From Amaranthus tricolor (lineage: Eukaryota; Streptophyta; Magnoliopsida; Caryophyllales; Amaranthaceae), in contig NC_080048.1 in assembly GCF_026212465.1 (NCBI RefSeq), positions 23,146,934-23,210,933 of the forward strand: a stretch of DNA of 64,000 bases. The letters run 5' to 3'. The position numbers were made by a program, and so were the translations under genes. The notes under the pieces are model-generated. The model was not told the DNA's origin. It saw only the letters and a list, made by a program, of their open reading frames with translations, and did not search any database. Numbering within the stretch: the first letter of the stretch is position 1; each line of letters begins with the position of its first letter. This document shows, in pieces, positions 41,490-52,184 of this stretch.

Positions 41490-44400
41490 TTAATTCAAAT
41501 GTATTCCTTCCGTGTGATCTACACGCATATAACCAACATCTACATCATCTACATCATCTTGATCCACTGATTTTGGATAGATAAAAGGAGGGGAGTCTTC
41601 AAAAGCATCATATTCTTCCTCATCCTCAACATCACCTATACCAAGGATACTTCTTTTTCCCGGTACAACAATAGACCATTTTTTATCAGACGGGTCGACA
41701 ATGTAGAATACTTGCTTGGCTTGTGTAGCTAGTATGAATGGCTCCTCACTATCACGCAAACGAGCTAAGTCTACAAGAGTAAATCCACAAGGGTCGTCAT
41801 TTTTAATGCATCGTCGATTATTATCTACCCACTTACATTTGAAAAGACCAATATTGAAAGTAGAGTAGTCAAGCTCCCATATTTCATGTACCCGCCCGTA
41901 GTATACCAATTTAGCATCAACCGGCGCTTGATCCTTCGCACTCGCGTAAAATGTAGATGACGCCAAAATAGAAACCCCACTATTCTGTAGATACGATGAC
42001 TTCTTTTCTTGACCCTCAGTCCAAAATGTGAAGCCATTGACATCGTAACCCTCATATTTGTTGACATCATCACGAGGACCAAAAGCTAACCACTTAACAA
42101 TTTCGGATACACCCTTGAGTTCTTCGCATATTACTCGATTATGAAACCAATTAATAAACGTCTTGTTATGCAACTGCATCAATGCCCTATCCCCTTTAGA
42201 AGGATGTTTTGCGCGCAATATATCAAAATGCTCACTCAAAAAAGGATGAACTTCCGGAATATGATGCAACACATACAAGTGTGCTTGTAGAAGGCTTTCT
42301 CGAGGAGGTGTGACCGATTTGGAGCCAATTGTTCATTTTCCCTCAAGCCTTCCTTCATGTCTAGAGGTGGGAAGTCCAATAGGCTTTGCCATGGCCAAAT
42401 ACTCGGCCATAAAGTTACTAATCTCATCGCTCACAGTGCCTTGAATCATACTCCCCTCGGGTTGTGCTGGACTCCTCACTTTGTTTTGTAAAACACCCAT
42501 GTGTCTTTCAAAAGGATAACACCACCTTAAAAAAATTGGACCCAAAAGCTTGATCTCACGAACAAGATGGACAATAAGATGAACCATTATGTCAAAGAAA
42601 GAAGGTGGAAAATACATCTCAAACTTGCATAAAGTTACAATCACGTCGAGTTGAAGTGCATCAAGTTTAAAGGGATCAAGAACTTTACTACAAATTGTGT
42701 TGAAGAACGAACATAGCTCGGTAATAGCATATCTCACATGTTTTGGCAGTATTCCACGGATTGCAATTGGTAAGAACACTTGCATCATTACATGGCAATC
42801 GTGAGATTTCATGCTTTCCAACTTCAGCTCACCATTTAGGCTCACAAATCTCTTCATGTTGGATGAGTACCCAGACGGAACCTTAATGCCATACAAAGAC
42901 TCACAAAATGTCCGCTTCTCTGATTTGGACAATGTGTAGCAAGCTGGAGGCAAATAAACTTTGTCCTTACTCATCTTCTTCTTACTGCCACCAACTTCAT
43001 CAGCTCTATTTCTTTTCTTACTCACCTTAACATGTGCCCACAACTCCGGACGAAGACCCTTACATTCAAACCAATCTCGGACGGCCCTAACATCTTTTGT
43101 CTTACCCGGAATGTTCATGAGAGTCCCGAGTATGGCATCGCATACATTTTTCTCTATATGCATAACGTCAAGACAATGCCTAACCTGTAGATCTCTCCAA
43201 TATGGAAGCTTCCAAAAGATTGATTCTTTTTTCCATAATCGGTCTTCACCCCCTTGCACTTGCCCCATTTTACCAAATACAGTCTCAACTCCCTTAACCT
43301 GTTCATAAACCTCATAATCGGTCAACGATCGACGAGCTACACGGTCCTCAACCTCCCCGTTGAACAACTTCTTCTTCTTACGATATTGGTGGTCTCGTGG
43401 GAGGAACTTTCGATGGTGCATGAATACGTGTTTGCACTTAGGAATCCACGTGGATTCCATGTCATCGATACATATTGGGCATGCTTTCTTCCCTTTGTTC
43501 TTATACCCCGATAAGTTGCCATATGCCGGAAAATCATTAACGGTGCATAAAAGCATTGCACGCAAGGTGAACTCCTCATTAGCATATGCATCAAACACTG
43601 AAACGCCTTCATCCCACATCTTTCTCAAATCCTCAACGAGAGGTGCAAGATACACATCTATGTCATTGCCAGGTTGTTTAGGACCCGAGATAAGAAGCGA
43701 AAGCATTATGTACTTACGCTTCATACACAACCAAGGTGGCAACTTATAGATCACTAAAAGTACCGGCCAAGTATTATGTTAAGAACTAAGATTGCCGAAT
43801 GGGTTCATTTTATCCGTACACAGTCCGAGCCTTAAATTACGAACCTCATCCCCAAAAGTCTTATGCAACCTATCAATACTCTTCCACTCCGGAGAATCAG
43901 ATGGATGTGTGAGCAAGTGACCTTTCTTCACCCTATCTGCATGCCACCTCAAATTTAACGCATCTTTCTTTATAGAAAACAAGCGCTTGAATCTAGGTAT
44001 TATTGGAAGATACCACAATACTTTAGCCGGGGGCCCTTTAGCATCCCGAGCCCCTTTACGCTTGTAGCGCGATAACCCACACCTAGGACACTCTTCTAAG
44101 TTCTCGTTTTCATTCCGATACAACACACAATCATTCGGACACGCATGAATCTTCTGGTACTCTAAGCCGAAAGGACACATGAGCTTTTTGGCATAATATG
44201 TCGACTTTGGAAGTTCATTTCCCTCAGGAAGCATCTCACCTAACGCTTCTAATAATATTGTGAAACTAGCGTCACTCCAATTGAACTTTGACTTAATGTT
44301 GAAAATTGTCAACACTGCTGTTAGTTTGGTGAACTTTGTACATCCAGGGTACAAAGGCTTTTGAGAAGCCTCTGTCAACAAGTCAAAAACACGAGGACGT

Positions 44401-44810
44401 TTTCCTAACTCATCCTCGACTCCCTCCATCATCTCATCAAGACGATCCACATCCTCATCGACATTCTCTTCATCTGTCTCATACCCATCAACATGATCTA
44501 CTACATCCTCATTGACATCGGCCACATTATTGACGTCCTCAACAACACTTTTGTCTTTGTAAACTCCCTCCTCACCATGCCAAACCCAAACATGATATTG
44601 AGGCCTAAACCCACGTCGAAGTATGTGCTCCCTAAGGATATCAACACTATCTACCTTTGATACATTGCCACAACTGACACATGGGGAATAAAAACCAACT
44701 CCCCCCGTCCTAACTTGATGTTCAACCGCAATACTACAAAATTCTAATACGCCATCAATAAATTCCGACGATTCAATGCTTCCATACATCCAAGAACGAT
44801 CGTTTGTCAT
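41490..44810 (-). pseudogene. CACTA transposase, tnp2/TNPD type, with two in-frame stops
   Basis: A single reading frame of about 1106 codons from the ATG at 44810 (preferred over the upstream ATG at 44855 because the family's conserved DRSWMYG-type start follows directly). It is broken by TAA at 43781-43779 (codon 344) and TGA at 42335-42333 (codon 826) with no frameshift. Domains in order: Transpos_assoc, residues about 3-82 (CVSCGN, GFRPQYHVWVWHGEE); tnp2 transposase, about 145-560 (YPGCTKFTKL, CPNDCVLYR, CPRCGLSRYK, NDFPAYGNLSG, HCLDVMHIEKNVCDAI); DUF4218-like, about 660-780 (SHDCHVMMQVFLPIAIRGIL, PPSFFDIMVHL, YPFERHMG); DUF4216-like, about 960-1000 (YYGRVHEIWELDY, LFKCKWVD). It would bind transposon ends and cut DNA, as known for the family. 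Both stops lie between or within otherwise conserved blocks, so they look like recent nonsense mutations. Confidence 0.9.
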
Positions 44811-46270
44811 CCTAATTAGTGTAATTAATTGATTCAAAACAAAATTAATACACAACTTTTAAACATATATACTTAACGAACTCTAACTAACCACAAAATT
44901 AAGTAATAATCATTCATTTAACACTAATTAACCCAAATAATAACACAATGTTCATTTAACACTATCCAAATGATGTTTATTATAGTAACCATAATTAATA
45001 ATATTCATATAAAAACAATAAAAATTAATAATTAATAATGTTTTTTAAGATTGTTAATGATGACTTCAATACTATAAAAAGTGATCATTTTAAACTTGTA
45101 GGTGATTACTTTATAACTATAATTGGTCACTTTAGAATTGCTACAAATTATTTGAAGGTACTTAAACTCTTTAATTATAAATAATCTTTCTAAAAATTTT
45201 AAAAAAAATAAAATTTAAAGTTATAATTGACTTTAATATACATCAAATTAACCTAATAGTGATCTTATTTGAAAATTTATGATACTACATACTAGACGTA
45301 GAGTATAAACAAACATAAGTCCAATTCACCCTTAAAATTCGGTCTAGTGGCTTACCAAGAAGGACTGATTTATAGATTATGTATCATGCATTATTTTTCC
45401 AGTTAAGGGAATGATTTAAAAAAAAGCGTTGTTGAAAGAATTTTACAAATAAAATTGATTTATATGAATGTGAATTATAGAATGTGATTAGATCATTTGC
45501 ATATTATTTCTAGTGAATTATATAATTCTATAATTCTAATCACAAACTACAAACAACTCATACATCAATGAACTCTAACAACAACATAAACGAATCATAC
45601 ACATTTAAAACTTAAACGAACAAGAAACTTAAAAATTAAATATACTTTCTGAACAAAAATTATTTACTCCACAAATAATAATATACTAGTATTATTTATC
45701 AACTAGGAGTATTATTATTTTGTATTAACTATAATAGAAATAACATGAAAAATAAGAATGCAATATTAATATTTTCATATTAAAATTTTCATCTCTGAAT
45801 CGAAAGAGATGAAACAAATTTAAGTAGAAAGGAGATCAGAGTAGCAAGCTAACCTTGAATTTCTATAATTTCTAGTGCATAAACGAACATGTATGACAAA
45901 TCAAAATTAAAACTTAAAAAAAACAACATACACATTCATAAAGTATGAAAAATTTAAACCTAATTTACAAAATCAAAATGAAAAAGATACCTTGAATTTC
46001 GTGGGTTTGAGAGAAAATGTAGAACAAGAAGAAGAAAATGGCGTGATAATGGCGTGATAATGGTTTGAGAGAAGGATGAAGATGAACACAAGAAATGAAC
46101 ACAAATCTTGATTATGCTTAATCTTACGTTGGTGAAGATGAAGAACGATACGTTGTAGTCGAGTTTTTTCAATGGGTTTGAGAAGAGGAAACGTTGTGTA
46201 GTCGAGTTTTGTGAAAAATAATGGCGGGCTGTGTAATTAAAGTGATGAAGAAGCATGTTGTATACAATAA
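44811..46270 (-). other. AT-rich leader of the CACTA element
   Basis: About 1.45 kb between the transposase start and the subterminal repeats. It is AT-rich with no convincing coding frame; the 98-codon frame near 45960-46256 resembles no known protein and is low complexity. It probably holds the transposon promoter and 5' untranslated sequence, but no TATA box could be chosen with confidence. Confidence 0.6.
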
Positions 46271-46678
46271 GATAGGTTATTTGCTACGGACCTTAACCAA
46301 CCGCAGCAATAAAAGCTTTTTTTTTTAAATTTTGCTGTGTTAAAACGGTTATTTTGGGATATTTGCTGCGGGCTCAATGATAACCGCAGCAATAAATGCA
46401 ATTAATACGGTTATTTGCTGCGGGCCCTAGCCAACCGCAGCAATTAATGCTTTTTTTTTTAATTTTGCTATGTGTTAACGGTAATTTTGGATTATTTGCT
46501 GCGGGCCCATAAATAACCGCATCAATTAATATTAGAATGGCGTATTTGCTGTGGTCAACCAACAAAAATCGCAGCAATTAGTTCTTTTTTTTTTCCAAAT
46601 CTTTTTCCTATTTATTGCTGCGAATAAACAAAAACCGCAGCAAATGATAAGCAGCAAATACGTTTTTTCCCACTAGTG
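46271..46678 (-). mobile_element. CACTA subterminal hairpin repeats and inner terminus
   Basis: At least five inverted repeats of ATTTGCTGCGG with CCGCAGCAAT/A recur about every 50-85 bp (near 46278, 46360, 46411, 46488, 46541 and 46614). Their loops contain GGCCC or CAACC. Such repeated motifs near the ends are the binding sites of TNPA-type proteins in the CACTA family. On the minus strand the series starts with CACTAGTGGGAAAAAACG (terminus at 46678), a typical CACTA terminal inverted repeat. Confidence 0.82.
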
Positions 46679-46884
46679 CGTTTTGGGGGCTGACCGCAGC
46701 AAATAATGCCACTTATTTGCTGCGGTTTTGGGGGCTGACCGCAACAAATAATGCCCTGTTTTGCTGCGGTGTTAAACCACAGCATTTAAAATAGGTCATT
46801 TGCTGCTATCACTATTGCTTGGGGCCAAAACCGCAGCAAATAATGGCCAAAAAACTGCAGCAAATGAAGTTTTTTCTACTAGTG
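46671..46884. mobile_element. Second CACTA terminus or 214-bp CACTA mini-element abutting the main end
   Basis: The segment starts with CACTAGTGCG and ends with CTACTAGTG, and so has CACTA at both ends (minus-strand terminus CACTAGTAGAAAAAAC). Inside is a tandem copy of TTTTGGGGGCTGACCGCA at 46681 and 46726 (period 45), plus the same GCTGCGG/CCGCAGC hairpin motif as in 46271-46678. CACTAGTG is palindromic, so 46671-46678 can be the end of either piece. It is either a tiny internally deleted CACTA copy sharing a junction with the main element, or the main element's outer end interrupted by a related insertion. Confidence 0.6.
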
Positions 46885-47032
46885 AAAATTTTCAGGACAG
46901 TTTACTTTCGATTTTGGTTTGGATTTTCGGGTCTGATTACATTTGAACAACTCTATAGGAGTGTTATGTTATAAGTTTAATAACATAGTTTAGAATATCA
47001 CTAATCAACAGTTGATCTACTGGTTGGAGTGT

Positions 47033-47054
47033 GATAATAATAATAATAATAATC

Positions 47055-47093
<39 letters not shown>

Positions 47094-47094
47094 T
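47033..47094. repeat. (AAT)n microsatellite
   Basis: About 60 bp of near-perfect ATA trinucleotide repeat with one interruption (ATC near 47054). Confidence 0.9.
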
Positions 47095-47169
47095 TAATAA
47101 CACTTTTTGAGGTGTTGGTGCCACGTGTGCTCCAAGTGGGTGTGTAGAGGTTGCCAATTTTTCATCCAA

Positions 47170-47552
47170 TTTTTTTTTGGACCAATCTGGTGGTCAGAAT
47201 CTGGTCGGAAAAATGGTCGAAAATTTTTTTAGCAACCTTTTTCTTGTTATTTTCGGATAAATTCTAAAATAGTGTTTTCCGACTAATTTCCGACTAATTT
47301 CCACCTATTTATTAGTAGGAAATTAGTCGGAAATTTCCTACTGTTTTCTGACTAACTTGGTAGTTGAAATTTCCGACTAATTTTTCGACTAACCATGGTT
47401 AGTCGGAATTACCGAATGTTTTCCTACTAAAATGAAATTTCGACCATTCTGAACGACTATTCCAATATAGTCGGAAATCAGTCTGTATAGAGCTATAACG
47501 ACTTATTTTCGATTGTTTTGGGCAGTCGAAAAGTTGCTGTTTTTTTGTAGTG
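47170..47552 (-). mobile_element. Isolated end of a different CACTA element
   Basis: The minus strand starts with CACTACAAAAAAACAGC at 47552, the classical En/Spm-type terminus. It is followed by many copies of GTCGGAAAT/TTTCCGAC and CGACTAA in both orientations, which form the subterminal repeat field. The sequence differs from the GCTGCGG family next door. No matching CACTA end is visible on the left and there is no coding sequence, so it looks like a truncated or decayed end. The left boundary is approximate. Confidence 0.7.
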
Positions 47553-48046
47553 CTTGTAACAGTTTTATCATCAACCAAAATTAATACAAAAAACCCTAAT
47601 ACAGAGAGTTATTCAACTCTTCAGAATGTACGCAACCTTGCCTTTTTTATTAATGATAATACTAACAAAAAAAATTATTTCTGATTGATTGTTGGTAGCA
47701 AATGTCATGTATAAATTGATATAGATAAGTGCACATGACTTAAATATATAATCTATTCATATTTAATAATTTTTAAAATTAACAAAAATCAATGACTTGG
47801 AATTTATAGTAAAAATGAATGATTAAGATTGCTTAATTGTGGTGATTGGCTTAAAGAGTATAAATAGTCCTGTCACACTCGGCTCTCCCACATCCCCTTG
47901 AAAAGTATAAGCATATCCTCAAGATTTGTCAGCCGATCGAATAGGAATTTCCAACTTGGATAAGTTAAGCTTTGCCAATTTTGCGTCTAACATTTCCGAA
48001 TGTTTTGAAGAAAAGTGTCAAAGTCCAAATAAATCAAATCATTTCA

Positions 48047-48055
48047 TATATAAAT
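48047..48055 (+). promoter_or_regulatory. Candidate TATA box
   Basis: TATATAAAT lies 58 bp before the ATG at 48113. It would place the transcription start near 48078-48085 and give a leader of about 30 nt. A second TATA-like site (GTATAAATAG) near 47858 is an alternative with a longer leader. Confidence 0.45.
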
Positions 48056-48112
48056 CCCCTTATTGGAAAAACCCTCAAACAAACACCTGGAGATCAGCTA
48101 ACTAGATAGATC

Positions 48113-48245
48113 ATGAGTTCAGCAACTCGGAGTAGCAAATGTTATTCAATGATGATGCTCCAAGTCTTATGGGTTTTGGTTGTTTACATGTTCAGTGCAT
48201 TTGCTGATTCTGATGATTGCCCACCTAATACACCTGCTCATGAAG
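48113..48245 (+). CDS. Possible orphan first exon of a small secreted protein (partial)
   Basis: The 44 codons from the ATG encode a short polar N-terminus, a hydrophobic stretch (residues about 15-31, LQVLWVLVVYMFSAFA) and then DSDDCPPNTPAHE. This is the layout of a signal peptide cleaved after an Ala, leaving a Cys/Pro-containing mature N-terminus. The exon ends at a donor GAAG/GTTTGC (48245/48246). A TATA box lies at a sensible distance upstream. I found no second exon in the following roughly 3 kb, where transposable elements are dense. It may be a gene with a very long intron or a gene remnant. The family is not recognised. Confidence 0.45.
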
Positions 48246-51200
48246 GTTTGCATATTATTCTAGCTTTTTAAAAACTACTCGCTCCTTTAGTTTTATATTT
48301 ATTTATTCATATTTTTGTGTCGACTTAGCTTTTAAGTGTTCTACCTTGCATGCATGCATATTATTATTGATTATGTTTGAAATACAAAATAAAACAATTT
48401 AAGCTTAATTATGTTGTTGCATGTATATTTTGAAGATATATATGTTGGCCAGATCACCATATTTATATATACACGTTTGTGCTATATTATTATTGACATT
48501 GGCAATGCAAAAACTTAAGATGAGAATGGGACGTAAACATAACACAAGATTAGAATTGTTCGAGCCGCTAGAATTAATAAAAATTTCTTCTCAACTAGTA
48601 TCCACTAGAGCAGTGTCTTTCTTGATATTTCATGGCCTTAGAAAAATCGAAAGAAATAGTCTTTTTTATGTAAAGTCTAAATAAAACTTAAACGGGTGTT
48701 TGAATAAATAACAGAGACGGACCGTATATATTGTAATTATCATTATTAAATATAAATTGTAAATTTTTAAATAACCATAATTTTCATATATCAAAATCCT
48801 TTTAAGTGCTATACAAATATCTATTTTATAACAAATAACCTACGCCAAAGGAAAAATTTAATTAAGGAGAGCCGTGTCCGCCCCCAACACCTCTATCTAC
48901 GCGACTAGGCCTATAACTATTGGTTGACATAAAATACTTTGAAAAACTCTAATTTGGTAAAAATATTAATCAATAATAAAAGGTCAACTCCACCAATTTA
49001 TAATCTTGTTTGGAGATATTTTTTTAGAAGAGAATGTATTCTCTCTACACAAAGTGTCAATATTATTAGAGTGATATTCCGAATTACAATCAAGAGTATT
49101 TTGATAAGATGCATAAAAAGTTTGGGTTATTACGAGAAGAATACATTAATTATAAGGATAATTTGAGTTAACTAATTATTAGTCAGAATTAAATTATTTT
49201 AAATATATTTTTCCTAAAATAAATTAACGTCCAACAATAATATTATATCTCAATATTCATCATAATTATTACATTTTAGTTTTTACTATTAGTTTACTCA
49301 GCTCTAAGTCACAAATGCATTATGTATTTGTGGCTGGTTACAAGTGTATCATTCGAAGCGATCTTTACGTTTTCCATCGCAAATTGAAGCCACTTCAAAT
49401 ATTCTTTAATCTCTAAAAAAATATCCCTACAATTATTTTAGTTCACATGTAGGATTGGAGGATCGAAACCAAAAATAAAGTAACATAATATCATACCTCA
49501 CCTAAATAAACTAAAATTTTTTTAATTAATGATCATCTGGCCGTAAGTATATTTTTTTTCTTTCTTGATTCTTTATAGGAAAATCATTAAGTTCCTTGCC
49601 TTATAATACTTTATTATAATCGTTAAGCTAATCTTGAATTAAATTTAGTTAAAAGTTAATGTTGAATTGATTAGAATACGTATCATATATGCATCAGTTC
49701 TGTCTCTATCAATAGGTTTGTTGGTCAATTTAGTTGCCGTGAGCTGATTGGGATTAATATTTAATTAAGATTTAACTCATATCGCTTCCTTTTTACAAGT
49801 TTTTCGTACTCTATTATTATGTACACACTAAAACCAGGTGGAAGATTTAATATCACTAATTTTTTATTAAGATTGTCTCACCGTAAGACAATTTTAATTG
49901 GGTTAGCTCAAATTATTAAAAGAAAACCGCTTCATGCACAAGTTTAAATTCAATTTTCATTGTTTTGTAATTTTTTTTTACTCATAGACCTTTTGTATAA
50001 GCCGATATCACAGTGAGACGGTCTCATACAAGACGTGTTGTCTACTAATTCATTGATGTATTAACACTAAAACCGGTTTCTTTCACTCCCCGTGTGAAAA
50101 AACTTCAAACCCTTTAAAGCATCATCAATCATACTTTTTTAATTTGGTCAATGACCTTGTCTTTTTTCCCGCAATAATAATCTGTGTTGAACATTTCCTA
50201 ATATTCAAATTAAATGGAATTCATGAGGCACAACAGAAGGGAACAATAAATTGTAATGCATCTTTTAAGTATAGTTAAAAAGAAAGAAATTATAAATAAA
50301 ACGTTATCGTGATTATTTTTCCATAATAAAATAGGGTAGAGTCACTATTGTTAGTAAAATGTAGTATATAAGTAAGAGTAGCTATCTTGAGTTGGTGAAG
50401 TTTGAGATGTAACAAGGAGAAGTAAACGAGAGAATTAAGAGCCCGAATTCAGAGGGCTTAACTGGTCTTAGAAGACTAATATTCCCATTTCCAAATATAA
50501 AACCTTACTCAAATTAGGTTATTGTTGGCTAAAAAGTACTCCTAATATTTTTTAAAGTTGATCCCACAAATAACTTGTCTTATTTGTTGTTTATCCGAAG
50601 ATTATTTCTATTTACCACTAATGTTTTAAATATTTTTTAATACTCTTTTCATTTTTTCCACTAACTTTATTTAATATATTTTTTAATGTTTTTAGTTTTC
50701 ACTTTTCCTCAATCAAATTAATTATTTAATAAAATAATATATCTATAATCAAAAAGATTTTATTTTTAATTCTAGAAACGGAGAAGTAATAATAAGTAAG
50801 AACAATAATAAAAAAGAGTTTTTGTTACTGTTATAAAACAATATTTGTAATTGTCTCGAACTTCTGATGATTATTCTCGAGTGAGCGACTCTTTATGAAT
50901 AGTTATAGTTCCTTATATACAATGAATACGATGATGATGCCTCCGTATATTCTAATCAACTAAAAAACCTTAACACAATAATGCGTGTAATATTTGCTTT
51001 CTACTTTTCATTATTGTTATGTATTAGTTTGAATATAATAAGAATTAATCTTACAAGGTGTAATAGTCTTTTCTGTTATTTGAGTACATACTCATTTTTG
51101 CAATAATCCTGTTATTTAATTAAGTCATGTTACTCATGTAAGATTAAGATGTTTACTGTGGCTGGTCTCTAATTGCTGCTTTCTAGATTCGGGCGACGAG

Positions 51201-51352
51201 AAATATTCAAACTAGCGTTTTCACTCTAATGTTTGACAATTATAATTATAATTTATAATAATAATATAATATAATATAATAAATTGTCAATCGTTTTAAT
51301 TTTCTATAAACAGTTTGAATGTTAAATTATTTAATTTGGGTATAAACCTGTA
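48246..51352. other. AT-rich stretch without recognisable genes
   Basis: About 3.1 kb of AT-rich DNA, possibly the intron or downstream flank of the exon at 48113. Short frames (48421-48684, 48939-49166) have no recognisable domain and have the composition of random AT-rich sequence. A weak inverted repeat at 49871-50028 is listed separately. Confidence 0.6.
49871..50028. mobile_element. Possible small MITE with TGTCTCACCG/CAGTGAGACG inverted ends
   Basis: GATTGTCTCACCGTAAGAC at the left and CAGTGAGACGGTCTCATA at the right form an imperfect inverted repeat about 160 bp apart. Short 'gagacggtctc' elements of this kind are common in plant genomes. No target duplication could be settled. Confidence 0.35.
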
Positions 51353-52184
51353 CAGTGGCGGGCCTAGGATTCGAAATATGGGGTTGCAACCTTAATAAAG
51401 GCGTCTTAAAATAAAATTAAAGTTAAACTAAATCATACAAAAATACAAAACTAAATTATTATTAAATTATACTCCCTCATATTCTCTTTACTTGTTCCAT
51501 TTGGTTTTGGCATATTTACCAATGCACGTTTTCAATCTTAAATGTCTCTTATTTTGCTTGAATAATAATTATAAAAAGTTGATATTAATGAAATCTACAA
51601 TTATAAGACGAATTAAACGAGATACCACATGACTTTATTGTAACTTATAGATTAAGAACAAATTACATAATAAAAGTAATTGATGAATAGTGTTGAAAAA
51701 ACAAATGAAATAAGTAAAGCGAATATATTAAATTATACACAAATAAAATTGAAATTATACATCTTTGTTTAAAGCAAAAAAATTATACCCAAATCAAATT
51801 ATACTTAAATTCACAATACAAAACTAAATTAAATTCTAAATTCTAATTCAATTTCAATAGTTTACCTAATTATGGGAGAATTGTAGTGTGTAGAAGAGGC
51901 CAAATGGGCGCGACTAAAAATGGACGAATATCAACAATAAAATTTAGAATGCGACAGCCGATGCAATGGTGTAAATAGGATGCAACAAGTCGGCAACACC
52001 AATTTAGAAAACACCGAAATAGAGTCAATGGTGTAAGAGGAAGGAACCGACAGTCGCCTAACAATTTCCTTCTTATAATAGTTATTAATTGCAATTGCTA
52101 TCTTAAAGTATTAATAATAATAAAATTATAAATTATCAAAAGTGAATGTTATAGCTTAGTAGTATTGAACTAGGTCCGCCACTG
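51353..52184. mobile_element. Non-autonomous hAT-type element
   Basis: CAGTGGCGGGCCTAG at the left end and CTAGGTCCGCCACTG at the right end are near-perfect terminal inverted repeats of the CAGTGGCGG class typical of plant hAT elements. The flanking 8-mers AACCTGTA (51345-51352) and GACATGTA (52185-52192) match at 6 of 8 positions, as expected for an aged 8-bp target duplication. The 832-bp body has no transposase frame and carries a nested MITE. Confidence 0.8.
51472..51728. mobile_element. Stowaway-like MITE nested in the hAT element
   Basis: It starts with CTCCCTCATATTCTCTTTAC directly after a TA dinucleotide. Near 51708-51728 it ends with AAGTAAAGCGAATATATT, a degraded inverse of the start. 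The size of about 257 bp and the CTCCCT terminus are typical of the plant Tc1/mariner-related Stowaway group. The right end has decayed, so its exact boundary is uncertain. Confidence 0.55.

Larger units (their letters stand above)
38191..46884 (-). mobile_element. CACTA (En/Spm) DNA transposon, right-hand part with two genes
   Basis: On the minus strand the element opens with a CACTAGTAGAAAAAAC-type terminus (46884) or CACTAGTGGGAAAAAAC (46678). It continues with a subterminal region of repeated GCTGCGG/CCGCAGC hairpins, an AT-rich leader, a tnp2-type transposase frame (44810-41490) and a second spliced gene (41291-38203). The second gene's coding sequence is still incomplete where the satellite array starts, so the other terminus is not in the window. 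If the array lies in an intron, the element also covers 1-38190. Two in-frame stops in the transposase suggest the copy is not autonomous. Confidence 0.85.

Noticed and set aside
42961..43749. Plus-strand frames opposite the transposase (42961-43308, 43254-43514, 43360-43749)
   Set aside because: Antisense shadows of the conserved tnp2 transposase frame; no independent motifs.
45960..46577. Small minus-strand frames at 45960-46256 and 46374-46577
   Set aside because: They lie in the CACTA leader and subterminal repeats; translations are low-complexity or derived from the GCTGCGG repeats.
51870..52094. 74-codon minus-strand frame
   Set aside because: Lies inside the non-autonomous hAT element and shows no transposase motif.
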